A stretch of DNA of 33,634 nucleotides from Flavobacterium fragile (GTDB taxonomy: Bacteria; Bacteroidota; Bacteroidia; Flavobacteriales; Flavobacteriaceae): the NCBI RefSeq assembly GCF_023634865.1, contig NZ_JAMLJN010000014.1:1-33634 (forward strand), given 5' to 3'. Positions within the stretch are counted from its first letter, which is position 1, and each line of letters begins with the position of its first letter. This document shows positions 1 through 7,500 of this stretch, in pieces. Both the position numbers and the translations under genes were made by a program. A model generated the notes under the pieces. It did not search any database, was not told the DNA's origin, and saw nothing but the letters and a program-made list of their open reading frames with translations.

Positions 1-85
1 AAAAAATTTTTTGATTATTTTTTCCTGACTACTTACCCAATATTTTTAAGAACTTGTACAATCCGATTCCTTAGTTTCGGGTCGG

Positions 86-118
86 CAAAGATACTAACTT
101 TACTTTTTATTATCCAAA
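86..118 (-). promoter_or_regulatory. Second, tandem leftward promoter
   Basis: On the minus strand TTTG, 21 bases, then TATCTTTG fits the same consensus, with a very A-rich upstream stretch of the kind that boosts stable RNA promoters. It lies about 110 bases downstream of the first leftward promoter. A pair of tandem promoters with no downstream start codon in the remaining 85 bases fits an RNA operon leader better than a protein gene. Confidence 0.6.
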
Positions 119-199
119 TCTTTTTTTTACTTTTTTTAAAGTTTTTTTTGACTTGTTTAACCTTCAGTTTGTGTGTGAACTTCTGCTCTAATGCGGGTG

Positions 200-229
200 C
201 AAAAGTAGTAATCTTTTCTCTTCTCGCAA
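200..229 (-). promoter_or_regulatory. Leftward housekeeping promoter, rRNA-like
   Basis: On the minus strand this reads CTTG, 19 bases, then TACTTTTG, followed by GCACCCGC. This matches the Bacteroidota sigma-A form TTG-N19-TAnnTTTG exactly. The string TTTGCACCCGC is what I associate with flavobacterial rRNA promoters. It directs transcription off the left edge of the window, so an rRNA operon or other stable RNA to the left is inferred, not seen. Confidence 0.7.
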
Positions 230-279
230 GCCTTTTGTAATCTTTTTTTATTCTTTTTTTTGATGTTTTTCTTAACACG

Positions 280-672
280 CTGATAACAAGGATTTAATAT
301 AGAAAAGTTTTTTTCATCCCCCTAACCCACTTCGAAGGAGGAATACTTTATACAGGGTATTTGTTTGTTTAACATATAAGTCATACAAGTGTTTTTATTA
401 CTTATATATAGTATAGCAAACTTCCTAAAAGAAGGCTAAACCAACCTAACTACCTTTAAAAGGGAATTTTTCTACATATATATAGTAGTGGTTTATTAAA
501 CATATAGGTCATAGAAGTTTTTGTTACATATATATGTATATAGTTTCAAGTTTACTTATTGAAATTGATTATTCAAAAGTCCTTAGAAGGAATTGTCCCC
601 TTGAGGGGACTTTAGGGGTGTAGCCCGCTTTGCGAGCCAGTGGAATAGTAATCTGAAATGCTATAAGTCTTG
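280..672. repeat. Gene-free stretch of degenerate intergenic repeats
   Basis: I see no convincing gene between 1 and 810. This part holds two similar AT-rich copies, 371-414 and 499-543, that share the core AACATATA[A/G]GTCATA followed by T-rich and TATATA runs. They are flanked by three related short palindromic stretches. The minus-strand copy near 315-345 reads CCTCCTTCGAAG then TTAGGGGG, a decayed copy lies near 418-470, and a plus-strand copy at 590-618 reads TCCCCTTGAGGGGA then TTAGGGG. Short elements of this shape are scattered between genes in many flavobacterial chromosomes, so this looks like accumulated repeat debris. Confidence 0.5.
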
Positions 673-772
673 TCTAGCCCCGATAGAAGTGGAAATCCTT
701 TTTATTTTTTGGTGACTGAGGTTCTCGAAGGCAACAAAAAAGAAAAAGATTGTAACGGATAGCGGGACCAAG
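673..772 (+). ncRNA. Structured intergenic element, candidate Flavo-1-type RNA motif
   Basis: The plus strand begins with AGCCCCGATAGAAGTGGAAA and ends with AACGGATAGCGGGA. The CCCG near the 5' end can pair with CGGG near the 3' end. AATCcTTTTT can pair with AAAAAGATT apart from one bulged C, enclosing an A/T-rich terminal arm. I recognise this conserved pair of blocks as a motif repeated between genes in flavobacteria, and it may be the published Flavo-1 RNA, but I cannot confirm the covariance-model match. It lies beyond the stop codon of the DUF4294 gene and points against it. It could instead be a DNA-level repeat. Confidence 0.45.
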
Positions 773-810
773 AGTCTTTATGGAATGCGGAATACCTGCT
801 TCTGAAAAAA

Positions 811-1479
811 TTATTCCGTTACCGAATTGGTTTTATTGCTCCAGTGTTCTTTTAAATTTTCAAAATCGATGGGCTTCTTTGCTTCTTGCTTGGTGAGTTG
901 GCCTTGATTAAAAGCGACGTTTAGAATACCCTCTATATGATAGTCTTCGGTAACCGCATAGGGTTGGTACTCGGTTTTAAGATTAATGTCAAACAAATAG
1001 GCTGTAGAGTTGGCCCAAAATGCTTTCCAACCACTTTTATATTCTTTAATTAAATCATAAGTAGAACTTCCCGTTTGACGATAAATCAATTTTACTAAGA
1101 TTTGACCGTCTTTTCGAGATAGTTTTTTTAAACGAGGCTCAAATTCTTCCTCTAAATACTTCTCTACAATTTTAAAGTATTTCTTTTTTTCGCGATTCGT
1201 TTTCAATTTAGTCATTGTACTATTTAACTGCGTAAGTTTATCTGCTGCTAATTTAGCATAAGGATACACTTTAAAGATTCTCCTCTTTAATATGAGTCGG
1301 GCTTTTCTTACGTCTTCTGAACTATAAACACCATCAGGCGCAATAATAAGCTCTCGTAATTCGACAGAATATATAATAGAAGAATCTTGTTGCGTCATTT
1401 GCAACGTATCGGCTTCAGTTTGAGCAAAAGAAAAAGTAGTAAGAATCAAGAAAAAACTACTCCATAATAATTTATACAT
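811..1479 (-). CDS. DUF4294 domain-containing secreted protein
   Basis: This is a conserved flavobacterial protein of unknown function, recognised as the DUF4294 family. From the ATG at 1479 it has about 222 residues. The first 20 form a signal peptide (hydrophobic core, ending FSFAQ), so the protein is exported to the periplasm or envelope. The family core is rich in Lys, Arg and Tyr and includes VYPYAKLAADKL and a YLEEEFEPRLKKLSRKDGQ segment. An in-frame upstream ATG at 1506 would add nine residues ahead of the signal peptide and spoil its shape, so I prefer 1479. It is divergent from the M42 peptidase gene, with about 110 bases between. The family name says nothing about its function. Confidence 0.85.
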   Translation of the reverse strand: MYKLLWSSFFLILTTFSFAQTEADTLQMTQQDSSIIYSVELRELIIAPDGVYSSEDVRKARLILKRRIFKVYPYAKLAADKLTQLNSTMTKLKTNREKKKYFKIVEKYLEEEFEPRLKKLSRKDGQILVKLIYRQTGSSTYDLIKEYKSGWKAFWANSTAYLFDINLKTEYQPYAVTEDYHIEGILNVAFNQGQLTKQEAKKPIDFENLKEHWSNKTNSVTE

Positions 1480-1590
1480 GATGTTCGATTTTACACTTCT
1501 TAACACACTGCAAAAAGTAAACCAAAATTATTGAAATATTGCGAAAGTCTAATTACTTATTTTTAATTTAGCAAAAAATATATAGTTAAG

Positions 1591-2685
1591 ATGAGTACAA
1601 AATCAATATTAAAGAAGTCATCGATGACTTTTTTGGAAAATTATTTGAATAATGCCTCTCCAACGGGACACGAAGCAGAAGGGCAAAAAATTTGGATGGA
1701 CTACCTAAAACCGTATGTAGATACTTTTATTACCGACACCTACGGAAGTGCAGTGGGAGTTATTAATCCAGATGCGCCTTACAAGGTGGTGATTGAAGGT
1801 CATGCCGATGAAATTTCGTGGTATGTGAATTACATTACCGATGACGGATTCATCTACGTGATTAGAAACGGAGGTTCGGATCATCAGATTGCGCCATCGA
1901 AGCGTGTGAATATTCATACGAAGAAAGGTATTGTACGCGGTGTTTTTGGTTGGCCAGCGATTCACACTAGAGGAAGAAGCGGAAAAGCAGAAGAAACAGC
2001 AAAAATTGAAAACATCTTTATTGATTGTGGTTGCTCTACGAAAGCCGAAGTTGAAGCTTTAGGCGTTCATGTGGGTTGTGTGATTACGTATCCTGATACT
2101 TTTGAGATTTTAAACCACGATAAATTTGTATGTAGAGCCATTGATAACCGCATGGGTGGTTTTATGATTGCCGAAGTAGCGCGTTTATTAAAGGAGAACA
2201 AAAAGAAATTGCCTTTTGGATTATACATTGTAAACTCGGTGCAGGAGGAAATTGGTTTGCGTGGTGCCGAAATGATTACCCAACGCATTAAACCAAACGT
2301 TGCCATAGTGACCGATGTTTGCCACGATACGACTACGCCAATGATTGATAAAAAAATTGAAGGTGATTTAAAAATGGGTAAAGGACCGGTTATTGCCTAC
2401 GCTCCTGCGACACAAAACACTTTACGTGAAATGATTGTGGACACGGCTGTAGAAAATAAAATACCTTTCCAACGCCATGCGACTTCTAGAGTTACAGGAA
2501 CTGATACCGATGCTTTTGCGTATAGCAATGGCGGTGTTGCCTCGGCTTTGATTTCGTTACCGTTGCGTTATATGCACACCACAGTAGAAATGGTACACCG
2601 CGACGACGTAGAAAATGTGATTAAATTGATTTACGAAACGCTATTGAAAATTGAAAATAACGAAACATTTAGTTATTTTAAATAA
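1591..2685 (+). CDS. M42 family metallo-aminopeptidase
   Basis: A cytosolic dinuclear-zinc aminopeptidase of the M42 (TET / glutamyl aminopeptidase) family, which trims short peptides in large tetrahedral assemblies. The 364 residues match the family's usual length. The expected metal and catalytic residues are visible: His71 and Asp73 in GHADEI, bridging Asp185 in AIDNRMGG, catalytic Glu219 with Glu220 in VQEEIG, Asp242 in VTDVCHDT, and His329 in RYMHT. There is no signal peptide. A weak promoter (TTG 1539-1541, TAATTTAG 1564-1571) lies upstream and a clear terminator follows, so the gene is probably transcribed alone. The exact residue preference cannot be read from the sequence. Confidence 0.93.
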   Translation: MSTKSILKKSSMTFLENYLNNASPTGHEAEGQKIWMDYLKPYVDTFITDTYGSAVGVINPDAPYKVVIEGHADEISWYVNYITDDGFIYVIRNGGSDHQIAPSKRVNIHTKKGIVRGVFGWPAIHTRGRSGKAEETAKIENIFIDCGCSTKAEVEALGVHVGCVITYPDTFEILNHDKFVCRAIDNRMGGFMIAEVARLLKENKKKLPFGLYIVNSVQEEIGLRGAEMITQRIKPNVAIVTDVCHDTTTPMIDKKIEGDLKMGKGPVIAYAPATQNTLREMIVDTAVENKIPFQRHATSRVTGTDTDAFAYSNGGVASALISLPLRYMHTTVEMVHRDDVENVIKLIYETLLKIENNETFSYFK

Positions 2686-2708
2686 AAATATTGGACATAG
2701 ATAAACAA

Positions 2709-2738
2709 AAAAATCCCGCTTTCGCGGGATTTTCTTTT
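2709..2738 (+). terminator. Rho-independent terminator after the M42 gene
   Basis: ATCCCGC, a TTTC loop and GCGGGAT form a perfect 7-bp stem extended by A-T pairs and followed by a T-rich run. The following 200 bases (2740-2950) are AT-rich and show no gene or clear signal. Confidence 0.9.
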
Positions 2739-2951
2739 ATCTTCTTTTACGAGCGTCGTTGACCGGTTTTATAATTTCTTCTGAATTTTATTTTCCTATA
2801 CTTGAATATCTTTGAGTTCAAAATATGTGAAAATCCAGCTATGATTATTATGGCTAATTAGAATAAAACTAAAGAAACATTCATTTTTGTTGTAATATAA
2901 TTTTATATTGCATGATAATTAAAATACATCATTTTAATACAACTCATAAAA

Positions 2952-3431
2952 ATGGAATTAATAATTGTAATTGGATTATTTGTTTTAATAGGCTACTCGT
3001 ACAAAAGATACCTTAAATATTTACGTTTAGAAAATGCTAAAAGAGAATCTGTAGAATATAATTTTAAAAGGAAAATTGATGAACTTAACAAAAATATTAC
3101 CTCAAAAAATGATGAAATAATTTTGCTAAAAAAAGGAATTCTTGAAAAAGATAAATTATTTAATGATTTAAAAAAAAGAGATAATGAATCCATTTCAAAA
3201 ATTACAAGTCTTTATTCTGATTTTTTATTAATACAATTTGATATTTCTAGCCATTATTTAAAGACAAAAAAACACCCCGCAAAGGTTGAGGCATCTAGAG
3301 TCAATGAATTAAAAATTGAAAGTAAAAAATATTTAGAGCAATTTAGACAAATGTTGTACAAGTATGAAATGCTCTTGCAACTTTTTCCTGAGCTTTCAAA
3401 ATATACAGATGATTTTGAATCTATTAAATAA
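2952..3431 (+). CDS. Membrane-anchored coiled-coil protein; probable N-terminal part of an interrupted endonuclease gene
   Basis: Residues 2-17 form one hydrophobic membrane segment (ELIIVIGLFVLIGYSY). It is followed by a charged Lys/Glu/Asp-rich stretch with heptad character, roughly residues 25-75 and 100-150, likely a coiled coil. I recognise no enzyme domain. It ends at a TAA at 3429-3431, and the next open frame starts at the very next codon in the same reading frame. Related Mrr-like nucleases that I recall carry just this kind of N-terminal anchor and coiled coil ahead of the nuclease domain. I therefore think this is the first half of a roughly 389-residue protein broken by a nonsense codon. 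As a stand-alone protein it has no evident function. Confidence 0.6.
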   Translation: MELIIVIGLFVLIGYSYKRYLKYLRLENAKRESVEYNFKRKIDELNKNITSKNDEIILLKKGILEKDKLFNDLKKRDNESISKITSLYSDFLLIQFDISSHYLKTKKHPAKVEASRVNELKIESKKYLEQFRQMLYKYEMLLQLFPELSKYTDDFESIK

Positions 3432-4121
3432 TTGGAAGAAATTTCAAATATTGATATACTCCAAGAAGATTTTGATAGAGTTCAATTTTATTTATCAAAA
3501 GAAGAATATGCATCATTATCAGTAGATGAAATAAATCAACTTGCACTCGATAGATATATAAAAGGACAAAAAACAAAATGGCAAATAGGTAGAGATTATG
3601 AACTCTTTTGCGGAATCACATACGAAAGAGATGGATGGGATGTAGAATACTATGGTATGGAAAAAAAATTAAATGATATGGGTAGGGATTTAATTGCCAA
3701 GAAAAACAATATCCATCATGTTGTACAATGTAAATATTGGGCTCAAAATAAAACGATTCATGAAAAACATATAACTCAGTTATTTGGTACAACTGTGGAA
3801 TATGGCATGAATTTATCTAATAATATAACTGTAAAAGCAGTTTTTATCACAAACATAAAATTGTCCGATTCAGCTCGAAAATTTGCAAATAAGCTAGGCG
3901 TAATAGTAAAAGAAGACACACCACTAGAACATTTTCCAAGAATTAAGTGCAACGTGAATAAAGATGAGTATGGTGAGGAATCTCTAATTTACCATTTACC
4001 TTTTGACCAACAATACGATAGAACAAAAATTAATAAAAAAGGAGAATTTTATGCTTTTAATGTTGATGAAGCAGTAAAAGCAGGTTTCAGAAGAGCAAAT
4101 AAGTTTTTTGGCAACAATTAA
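3432..4121 (+). CDS. Restriction endonuclease-like (Mrr-type PD-(D/E)xK) domain; probable C-terminal part of an interrupted gene
   Basis: Residues from about 50 to 150 form a PD-(D/E)xK nuclease core of the Mrr_cat kind: Glu57 in GRDYELF, Asp86 in MGRDLIAKK, and Gln99-Cys100-Lys101 in VVQCKYW, followed by the helix IHEKHITQLFGTTVEYG. The C-terminal motif YHLPFDQQYDR is also typical of this group. Type IV enzymes of the family cut modified foreign DNA; some relatives have other DNA-processing roles. The only start available is TTG at 3432, directly after the TAA that ends the preceding segment in the same frame. Independent translation would need reinitiation or readthrough. The catalytic residues are intact, so the interruption is recent, or a sequencing error, or tolerated. 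A shared terminator follows. Confidence 0.75.
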   Translation: MEEISNIDILQEDFDRVQFYLSKEEYASLSVDEINQLALDRYIKGQKTKWQIGRDYELFCGITYERDGWDVEYYGMEKKLNDMGRDLIAKKNNIHHVVQCKYWAQNKTIHEKHITQLFGTTVEYGMNLSNNITVKAVFITNIKLSDSARKFANKLGVIVKEDTPLEHFPRIKCNVNKDEYGEESLIYHLPFDQQYDRTKINKKGEFYAFNVDEAVKAGFRRANKFFGNN

Positions 4122-4160
4122 TAATCAAATTTACATAATATATTGTATACTTATTAAATC

Positions 4161-4193
4161 AAAAAAATCCCGAGCTAACTCGGGATTCTTTCT
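4161..4193. terminator. Bidirectional terminator between the endonuclease gene and purC
   Basis: AATCCCGAG, a CTAA loop and CTCGGGATT form a 9-bp stem, with seven A residues on the left and a T-rich run on the right. It can end transcription from both converging genes. Confidence 0.88.
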
Positions 4194-4208
4194 ATATAAA
4201 AGTTTGTA

Positions 4209-5159
4209 TTATCTACTTTGTAAATAATTCAAAACATTCTTCTCGATTCTTTCATTGATGTTGGAAATATCCGCTTTTACGAATTTCTCTCCAATGATGT
4301 TCTCAAATAACTCAATGTAACGTTCAGAAACTGTTTCGATGTATTCGTCTGACATAAAGGGAATTTGTTGGCCTTCTTTTCCTTGAAACCCGTTTTCAAT
4401 TAACCAACGACGAACGAACTCTTTTGATAATTGTTTTTGTTCTTCGCCATTTGCTTGTCTTTCTGCATAACCTTCTGCATAGAAATAACGAGAAGAATCT
4501 GGGGTGTGGATTTCGTCGATTAATACGATTTGTCCGTCTTTTGTCTTCCCGAATTCGTATTTCGTATCAACTAAAATTAAACCGCGAGATGCTGCAATTT
4601 CAGTTCCTCTTTGGTATAACGCTCTGGTGTATTTTTCTAAGGTTAGGTAATCTTCTTCGGTTACAATTCCGTTGGCTAAAATAGCTTCGCGTGAAATGTC
4701 TTCGTCGTGCGAACCGTTATCCGCTTTTGTTGTTGGCGTGATGATGGGTGTTGGAAATTCATCGTTTTCTTTTAAACCTTCTGGCATTTCTACACCGCAA
4801 AGAATTCTTCTTCCTGCTGCATATTCACGCGCGGCGTGACCTGATAAATAACCACGAATTACCATTTCTACTTTAAACGGTTCACATAAATGTCCTACCG
4901 CCACGTTTGGATCTGGAGTTGCTACTAACCAATTCGGTACAATATCAGCAGTTAATTCCATGAACTTCGTAGCGATTTGATTTAGGATTTGTCCTTTATA
5001 AGGAATTCCTTTTGGTAAAACCACATCAAATGCCGAAAGACGGTCAGTAGCGACCATTACTAGTAAGTCATCGTTGATATTGTAAACTTCTCTAACTTTT
5101 CCACGGTACACCGATTTTTGACCTGGAAAATTGAAATGGGTAGTCGTAATTGTGTTCAT
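4209..5159 (-). CDS. purC: Phosphoribosylaminoimidazole-succinocarboxamide synthase (SAICAR synthetase)
   Basis: This enzyme joins CAIR and aspartate with ATP to make SAICAR in de novo purine synthesis in the cytosol. The protein has 316 residues, the long form (like yeast ADE1) that is usual in Bacteroidota, rather than the 237-residue E. coli form. Visible motifs are YRGKVREVY (18-26) and [12 protein letters not shown] (38-49) in the ATP-binding lobe, [11 protein letters not shown] (146-156), LVDTKYEFG (196-204), and [12 protein letters not shown] (215-226). It stands alone: no other purine gene is adjacent, and a shared terminator lies at its 3' end. A -7 box lies at 5186-5193. Confidence 0.96.
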   Translation of the reverse strand: MNTITTTHFNFPGQKSVYRGKVREVYNINDDLLVMVATDRLSAFDVVLPKGIPYKGQILNQIATKFMELTADIVPNWLVATPDPNVAVGHLCEPFKVEMVIRGYLSGHAAREYAAGRRILCGVEMPEGLKENDEFPTPIITPTTKADNGSHDEDISREAILANGIVTEEDYLTLEKYTRALYQRGTEIAASRGLILVDTKYEFGKTKDGQIVLIDEIHTPDSSRYFYAEGYAERQANGEEQKQLSKEFVRRWLIENGFQGKEGQQIPFMSDEYIETVSERYIELFENIIGEKFVKADISNINERIEKNVLNYLQSR

Positions 5160-5185
5160 TATGTTGTGTTGTTGTTTGTGTGGTG

Positions 5186-5193
5186 CAAAAGTA
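5186..5193 (-). promoter_or_regulatory. -7 box for purC
   Basis: On the minus strand TACTTTTG matches TAnnTTTG. It lies 26 bases ahead of the purC start codon, leaving an untranslated leader of about 20 bases. I see no good -33 TTG at the normal distance. No purine riboswitch is visible in the short leader. Confidence 0.5.
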
Positions 5194-5233
5194 AAAAAAG
5201 ACTCTAATAAAAGCGCCTGTTTTTGTGAATTAT

Positions 5234-6187
5234 TTAGTCATTATTCTCAATACTCTTGTACGCATCAATAATTTTCTTCACTAATCTATGTCGTACGATG
5301 TCTTTGTCATCTAAGTAAATGATTCCAATGCCTTCCACATCTTTCAATACTAAAATCGCTTCTTTCAATCCTGAAATGGTTCTTCTTGGTAAATCAACCT
5401 GACCTGGATCGCCCGTGATGATAAATTTAGCATTTTTCCCCATACGGGTTAAAAACATTTTCATTTGGGAATGTGTGGTATTTTGTGCTTCGTCTAGGAT
5501 TACAAAAGCGTTATCTAACGTTCGTCCGCGCATAAAAGCTAACGGTGCAATTTGAATAATACCTTTTAAAATATAATCTTCTAAAGTTTGTGGTGGTAGC
5601 ATATCGCGCAAAGCATCGTATAAGGGTTGCATATAAGGATCTAACTTTTCCTTCATGTCGCCCGGAAGGAATCCTAAGTTCTCTCCTGCTTCTACTGCTG
5701 GACGCGTTAATATAATACGCTTGACTTGTTTTTCCTTCAAGGCTTTTACTGCCATCGCAACTCCAGTGTAAGTTTTTCCAGTTCCGGCTGGACCGATAGC
5801 GAAAACCATATCGTTTTTATGCACATAATCGACCAATTTTTGTTGATTAGGCGTCATGGCTTTGATTAACTTTCCTCCTACACCATGCACTAAAATTTTA
5901 TCTCGTTCGTGCATGTGTTCGGCATCATGTTGATGACTCGTTTCTAAAACTCGCAATATAACATTATCGTCAATACTATTATAACGTGTAAAATGATGCA
6001 TCAATCTTTTAAAGCGATTTTCAAACTCATCCAAGATTTCGGGCTCACCATAAGCTTTAAGAGTTGTTCCTCTTGCTACAATTTTAAGTTTCGGATAATA
6101 CTTCTTAATAGTTTCAAGATGAGCGTCTTGCGCACCCCAAAATTCTTTTGGAGCAATGTCGACTAATTCAATGATTCTTTCGTTCAA
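5234..6187 (-). CDS. PhoH family ATPase (PhoH-like / YbeZ)
   Basis: A cytosolic P-loop ATPase of the PhoH family; relatives work with the YbeY rRNA endonuclease in ribosome maturation and RNA handling. From the TTG at 6187 it has 317 residues and begins [17 protein letters not shown], the usual start in flavobacteria. Walker A is GPAGTGKT (about 132-139), Walker B is FVILDEAQN (about 228-236), and GDPGQVDLP follows. An upstream in-frame TTG at 6241 is unlikely: it sits on the edge of a consensus -7 box (6243-6250), so transcription would begin inside that extension. The gene is divergent from the SAM hydroxide adenosyltransferase gene, and their promoters are interleaved. Confidence 0.93.
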   Translation of the reverse strand: MNERIIELVDIAPKEFWGAQDAHLETIKKYYPKLKIVARGTTLKAYGEPEILDEFENRFKRLMHHFTRYNSIDDNVILRVLETSHQHDAEHMHERDKILVHGVGGKLIKAMTPNQQKLVDYVHKNDMVFAIGPAGTGKTYTGVAMAVKALKEKQVKRIILTRPAVEAGENLGFLPGDMKEKLDPYMQPLYDALRDMLPPQTLEDYILKGIIQIAPLAFMRGRTLDNAFVILDEAQNTTHSQMKMFLTRMGKNAKFIITGDPGQVDLPRRTISGLKEAILVLKDVEGIGIIYLDDKDIVRHRLVKKIIDAYKSIENND

Positions 6188-6209
6188 AGGCTTTCTTTTT
6201 TTAATTATT

Positions 6210-6238
6210 TTTGGAACGCTAAAATTATAGTAGCTTTG
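6210..6238 (+). promoter_or_regulatory. Promoter for the SAM hydroxide adenosyltransferase operon
   Basis: TTTG (6210-6213), 17 bases, then TAGCTTTG (6231-6238) followed by C. The -7 box fits the consensus; the spacer is slightly short. It lies inside the leader of the divergent phoH-like gene, so the two transcripts would overlap at their 5' ends only if the phoH promoter is used as proposed. Confidence 0.6.
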
Positions 6239-6242
6239 CAAT

Positions 6243-6275
6243 CAAATTTAGTAAAAACTACTGTTGCAATCCAAA
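6243..6275 (-). promoter_or_regulatory. phoH-like gene promoter
   Basis: On the minus strand TTTG, 21 bases, then TAAATTTG fits the Bacteroidota consensus. It places the transcript start near 6237, about 50 bases ahead of the TTG start at 6187, and supports that start over the TTG at 6241. Confidence 0.6.
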
Positions 6276-6293
6276 TAAGTTATAAACAAAAAA

Positions 6294-7121
6294 ATGTCAA
6301 TAATTACTTTAACTACCGACTTTGGACACAAAGACTACTTCGTAGGCGCTTTGAAAGGCAAAATATTGTCGGAACACAAAGAAGCGATTATTGTAGATAT
6401 TTCGCATGAGATTGATTTGTTTAACACTTTAGAGGCGAGTTACTGTATAGAAGCCGCTTATCGAAACTTTCCAAAAGGCACGATTCATATAATAGGAGTA
6501 GATAGTGAACGCGTGGGCGATACCCAACATATTGCGATGCAATGGGACGATCATTACTTCATTTGTGCCGATAACGGAATTTTAAATTCTTTGATTCAGA
6601 AGAAAATTCCACAGAAAATGGTGGCCATTACCATCCACGACAGATTGAATATTGACGCAAGCGATATGGATGTTTTCGTAGCCGTGGCCTGTCATATTGC
6701 ACGAGGTGGTTTGTTGAATGTAATTGGTAAGGAAATTTCATCGTTGAAACCGGTAAGTGTATTGACTTCATCGATTACGGATGATTTAAGCGAAATTAAA
6801 GGACAAATTGTGTATATCGATTCGTTTGGAAATTGCGTTACTAATATTTCACAAAGACAATTCAACGAAACCATCAGAGGAAGAAAATTCGAAATCATAA
6901 TCAAAAACAAGAAGTTCAGTCGTTTGCACAAAAGCTACTCCGATTTTCCTGTTTCCGATGTGAAACAATTGAAAGATTTAGAAGGTGATTTCTTGGCGTT
7001 ATTCAATGAAAACGGCTATTTAGAAATTGCCATATATAAGAGTAATCCTAAAACAGTAGGCTCGGCTGCGACCTTGTTAGGATTGCATTTTAGAGATACG
7101 GTATCCATTAAATTCAAATAA
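6294..7121 (+). CDS. S-adenosyl-L-methionine hydroxide adenosyltransferase (SAM hydrolase, DUF62)
   Basis: Members of this family split S-adenosylmethionine into adenosine and methionine with a water-derived hydroxide; fluorinases and chlorinases are relatives. The 275 residues carry TLTTDFGHKDYFVGALKG at the start (Asp9 and Asp14 in the nucleoside-binding loop), ADNGILN (92-98), CHIARGG (133-139), and a C-terminal DSFGNCVTNI block. Asp70, Arg73 and His134 are candidates for the Asp-Arg-His set that marks the hydrolases, though the Asp-Arg spacing is shorter than I recall for archaeal members. The next gene starts three bases after its stop, so they are co-transcribed, possibly with gldF and gldG. 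Its cellular purpose is unknown. Confidence 0.9.
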   Translation: MSIITLTTDFGHKDYFVGALKGKILSEHKEAIIVDISHEIDLFNTLEASYCIEAAYRNFPKGTIHIIGVDSERVGDTQHIAMQWDDHYFICADNGILNSLIQKKIPQKMVAITIHDRLNIDASDMDVFVAVACHIARGGLLNVIGKEISSLKPVSVLTSSITDDLSEIKGQIVYIDSFGNCVTNISQRQFNETIRGRKFEIIIKNKKFSRLHKSYSDFPVSDVKQLKDLEGDFLALFNENGYLEIAIYKSNPKTVGSAATLLGLHFRDTVSIKFK

Positions 7122-7124
7122 AAT

Positions 7125-7421
7125 ATGTTCATAAGAATTGTAAAAATGCGTTTTCACGAAGATAAAATAGAAGCTTTTTTAAATAATTTTGAAGAAGTGA
7201 AACACCACATACGAAACTTCGAAGGAAACCGTTTCTTAGAATTGTATCAAGACAAAAACGACAAACGCATTTTCTTCACCTACAGTTATTGGGAAAACGA
7301 AGAAGCGTTAGAAAATTACAGAAAATCGGATTTATTCAACGGGGTTTGGACGTACACCAAAAGCTTATTCAGCGATAAGCCAGAAGCTTGGAGTGTCGAT
7401 AGATTGGTTACATTAAATTAG
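7125..7421 (+). CDS. Antibiotic biosynthesis monooxygenase (ABM)-fold protein
   Basis: A 98-residue protein with the small ferredoxin-like alpha/beta fold of the ABM family. Visible features are an initial strand (MFIRIVKMRF), a helix with FLNNFEEVKHHIRNFEG, a strand FLELYQDKND, the pattern FFTYSYWENEEALENYRKSDLF, and a C-terminal WSVDRL strand. Family members range from heme-degrading and quinol monooxygenases to proteins with no known substrate; the Asn and His residues typical of heme degraders cannot be assigned with confidence. It sits three bases after the SAM hydrolase gene. Its stop codon abuts a low-complexity TTAGAATTCAG repeat. Confidence 0.8.
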   Translation: MFIRIVKMRFHEDKIEAFLNNFEEVKHHIRNFEGNRFLELYQDKNDKRIFFTYSYWENEEALENYRKSDLFNGVWTYTKSLFSDKPEAWSVDRLVTLN

Positions 7422-7492
7422 AATTTAGAATTCAGAAATTAGAAGTTGGAGTTGAGAGTTAAAAAACTTGAAACTTGAAACCTGAAACAAAA
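7420..7492. repeat. Low-complexity A/T-purine intergenic repeat
   Basis: The stretch begins TAGAATTTAGAATTCAGAA and continues as loosely periodic TTAGAAGTT, GAGTTGAG and CTTGAAACTTGAAAC units. The same AGAATTTAGAATTCAGAA string recurs at the 3' end of the glycosyltransferase gene near 21476. Such strings are common between genes in flavobacteria. Confidence 0.6.
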
Positions 7493-7500
7493 AATAAAAA

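Noticed and set aside
33..278. Open frame of 81 codons on the minus strand at the left edge
   Set aside because: It is mostly Lys runs from A-rich DNA and spans both predicted promoters, so it is more likely non-coding leader DNA.
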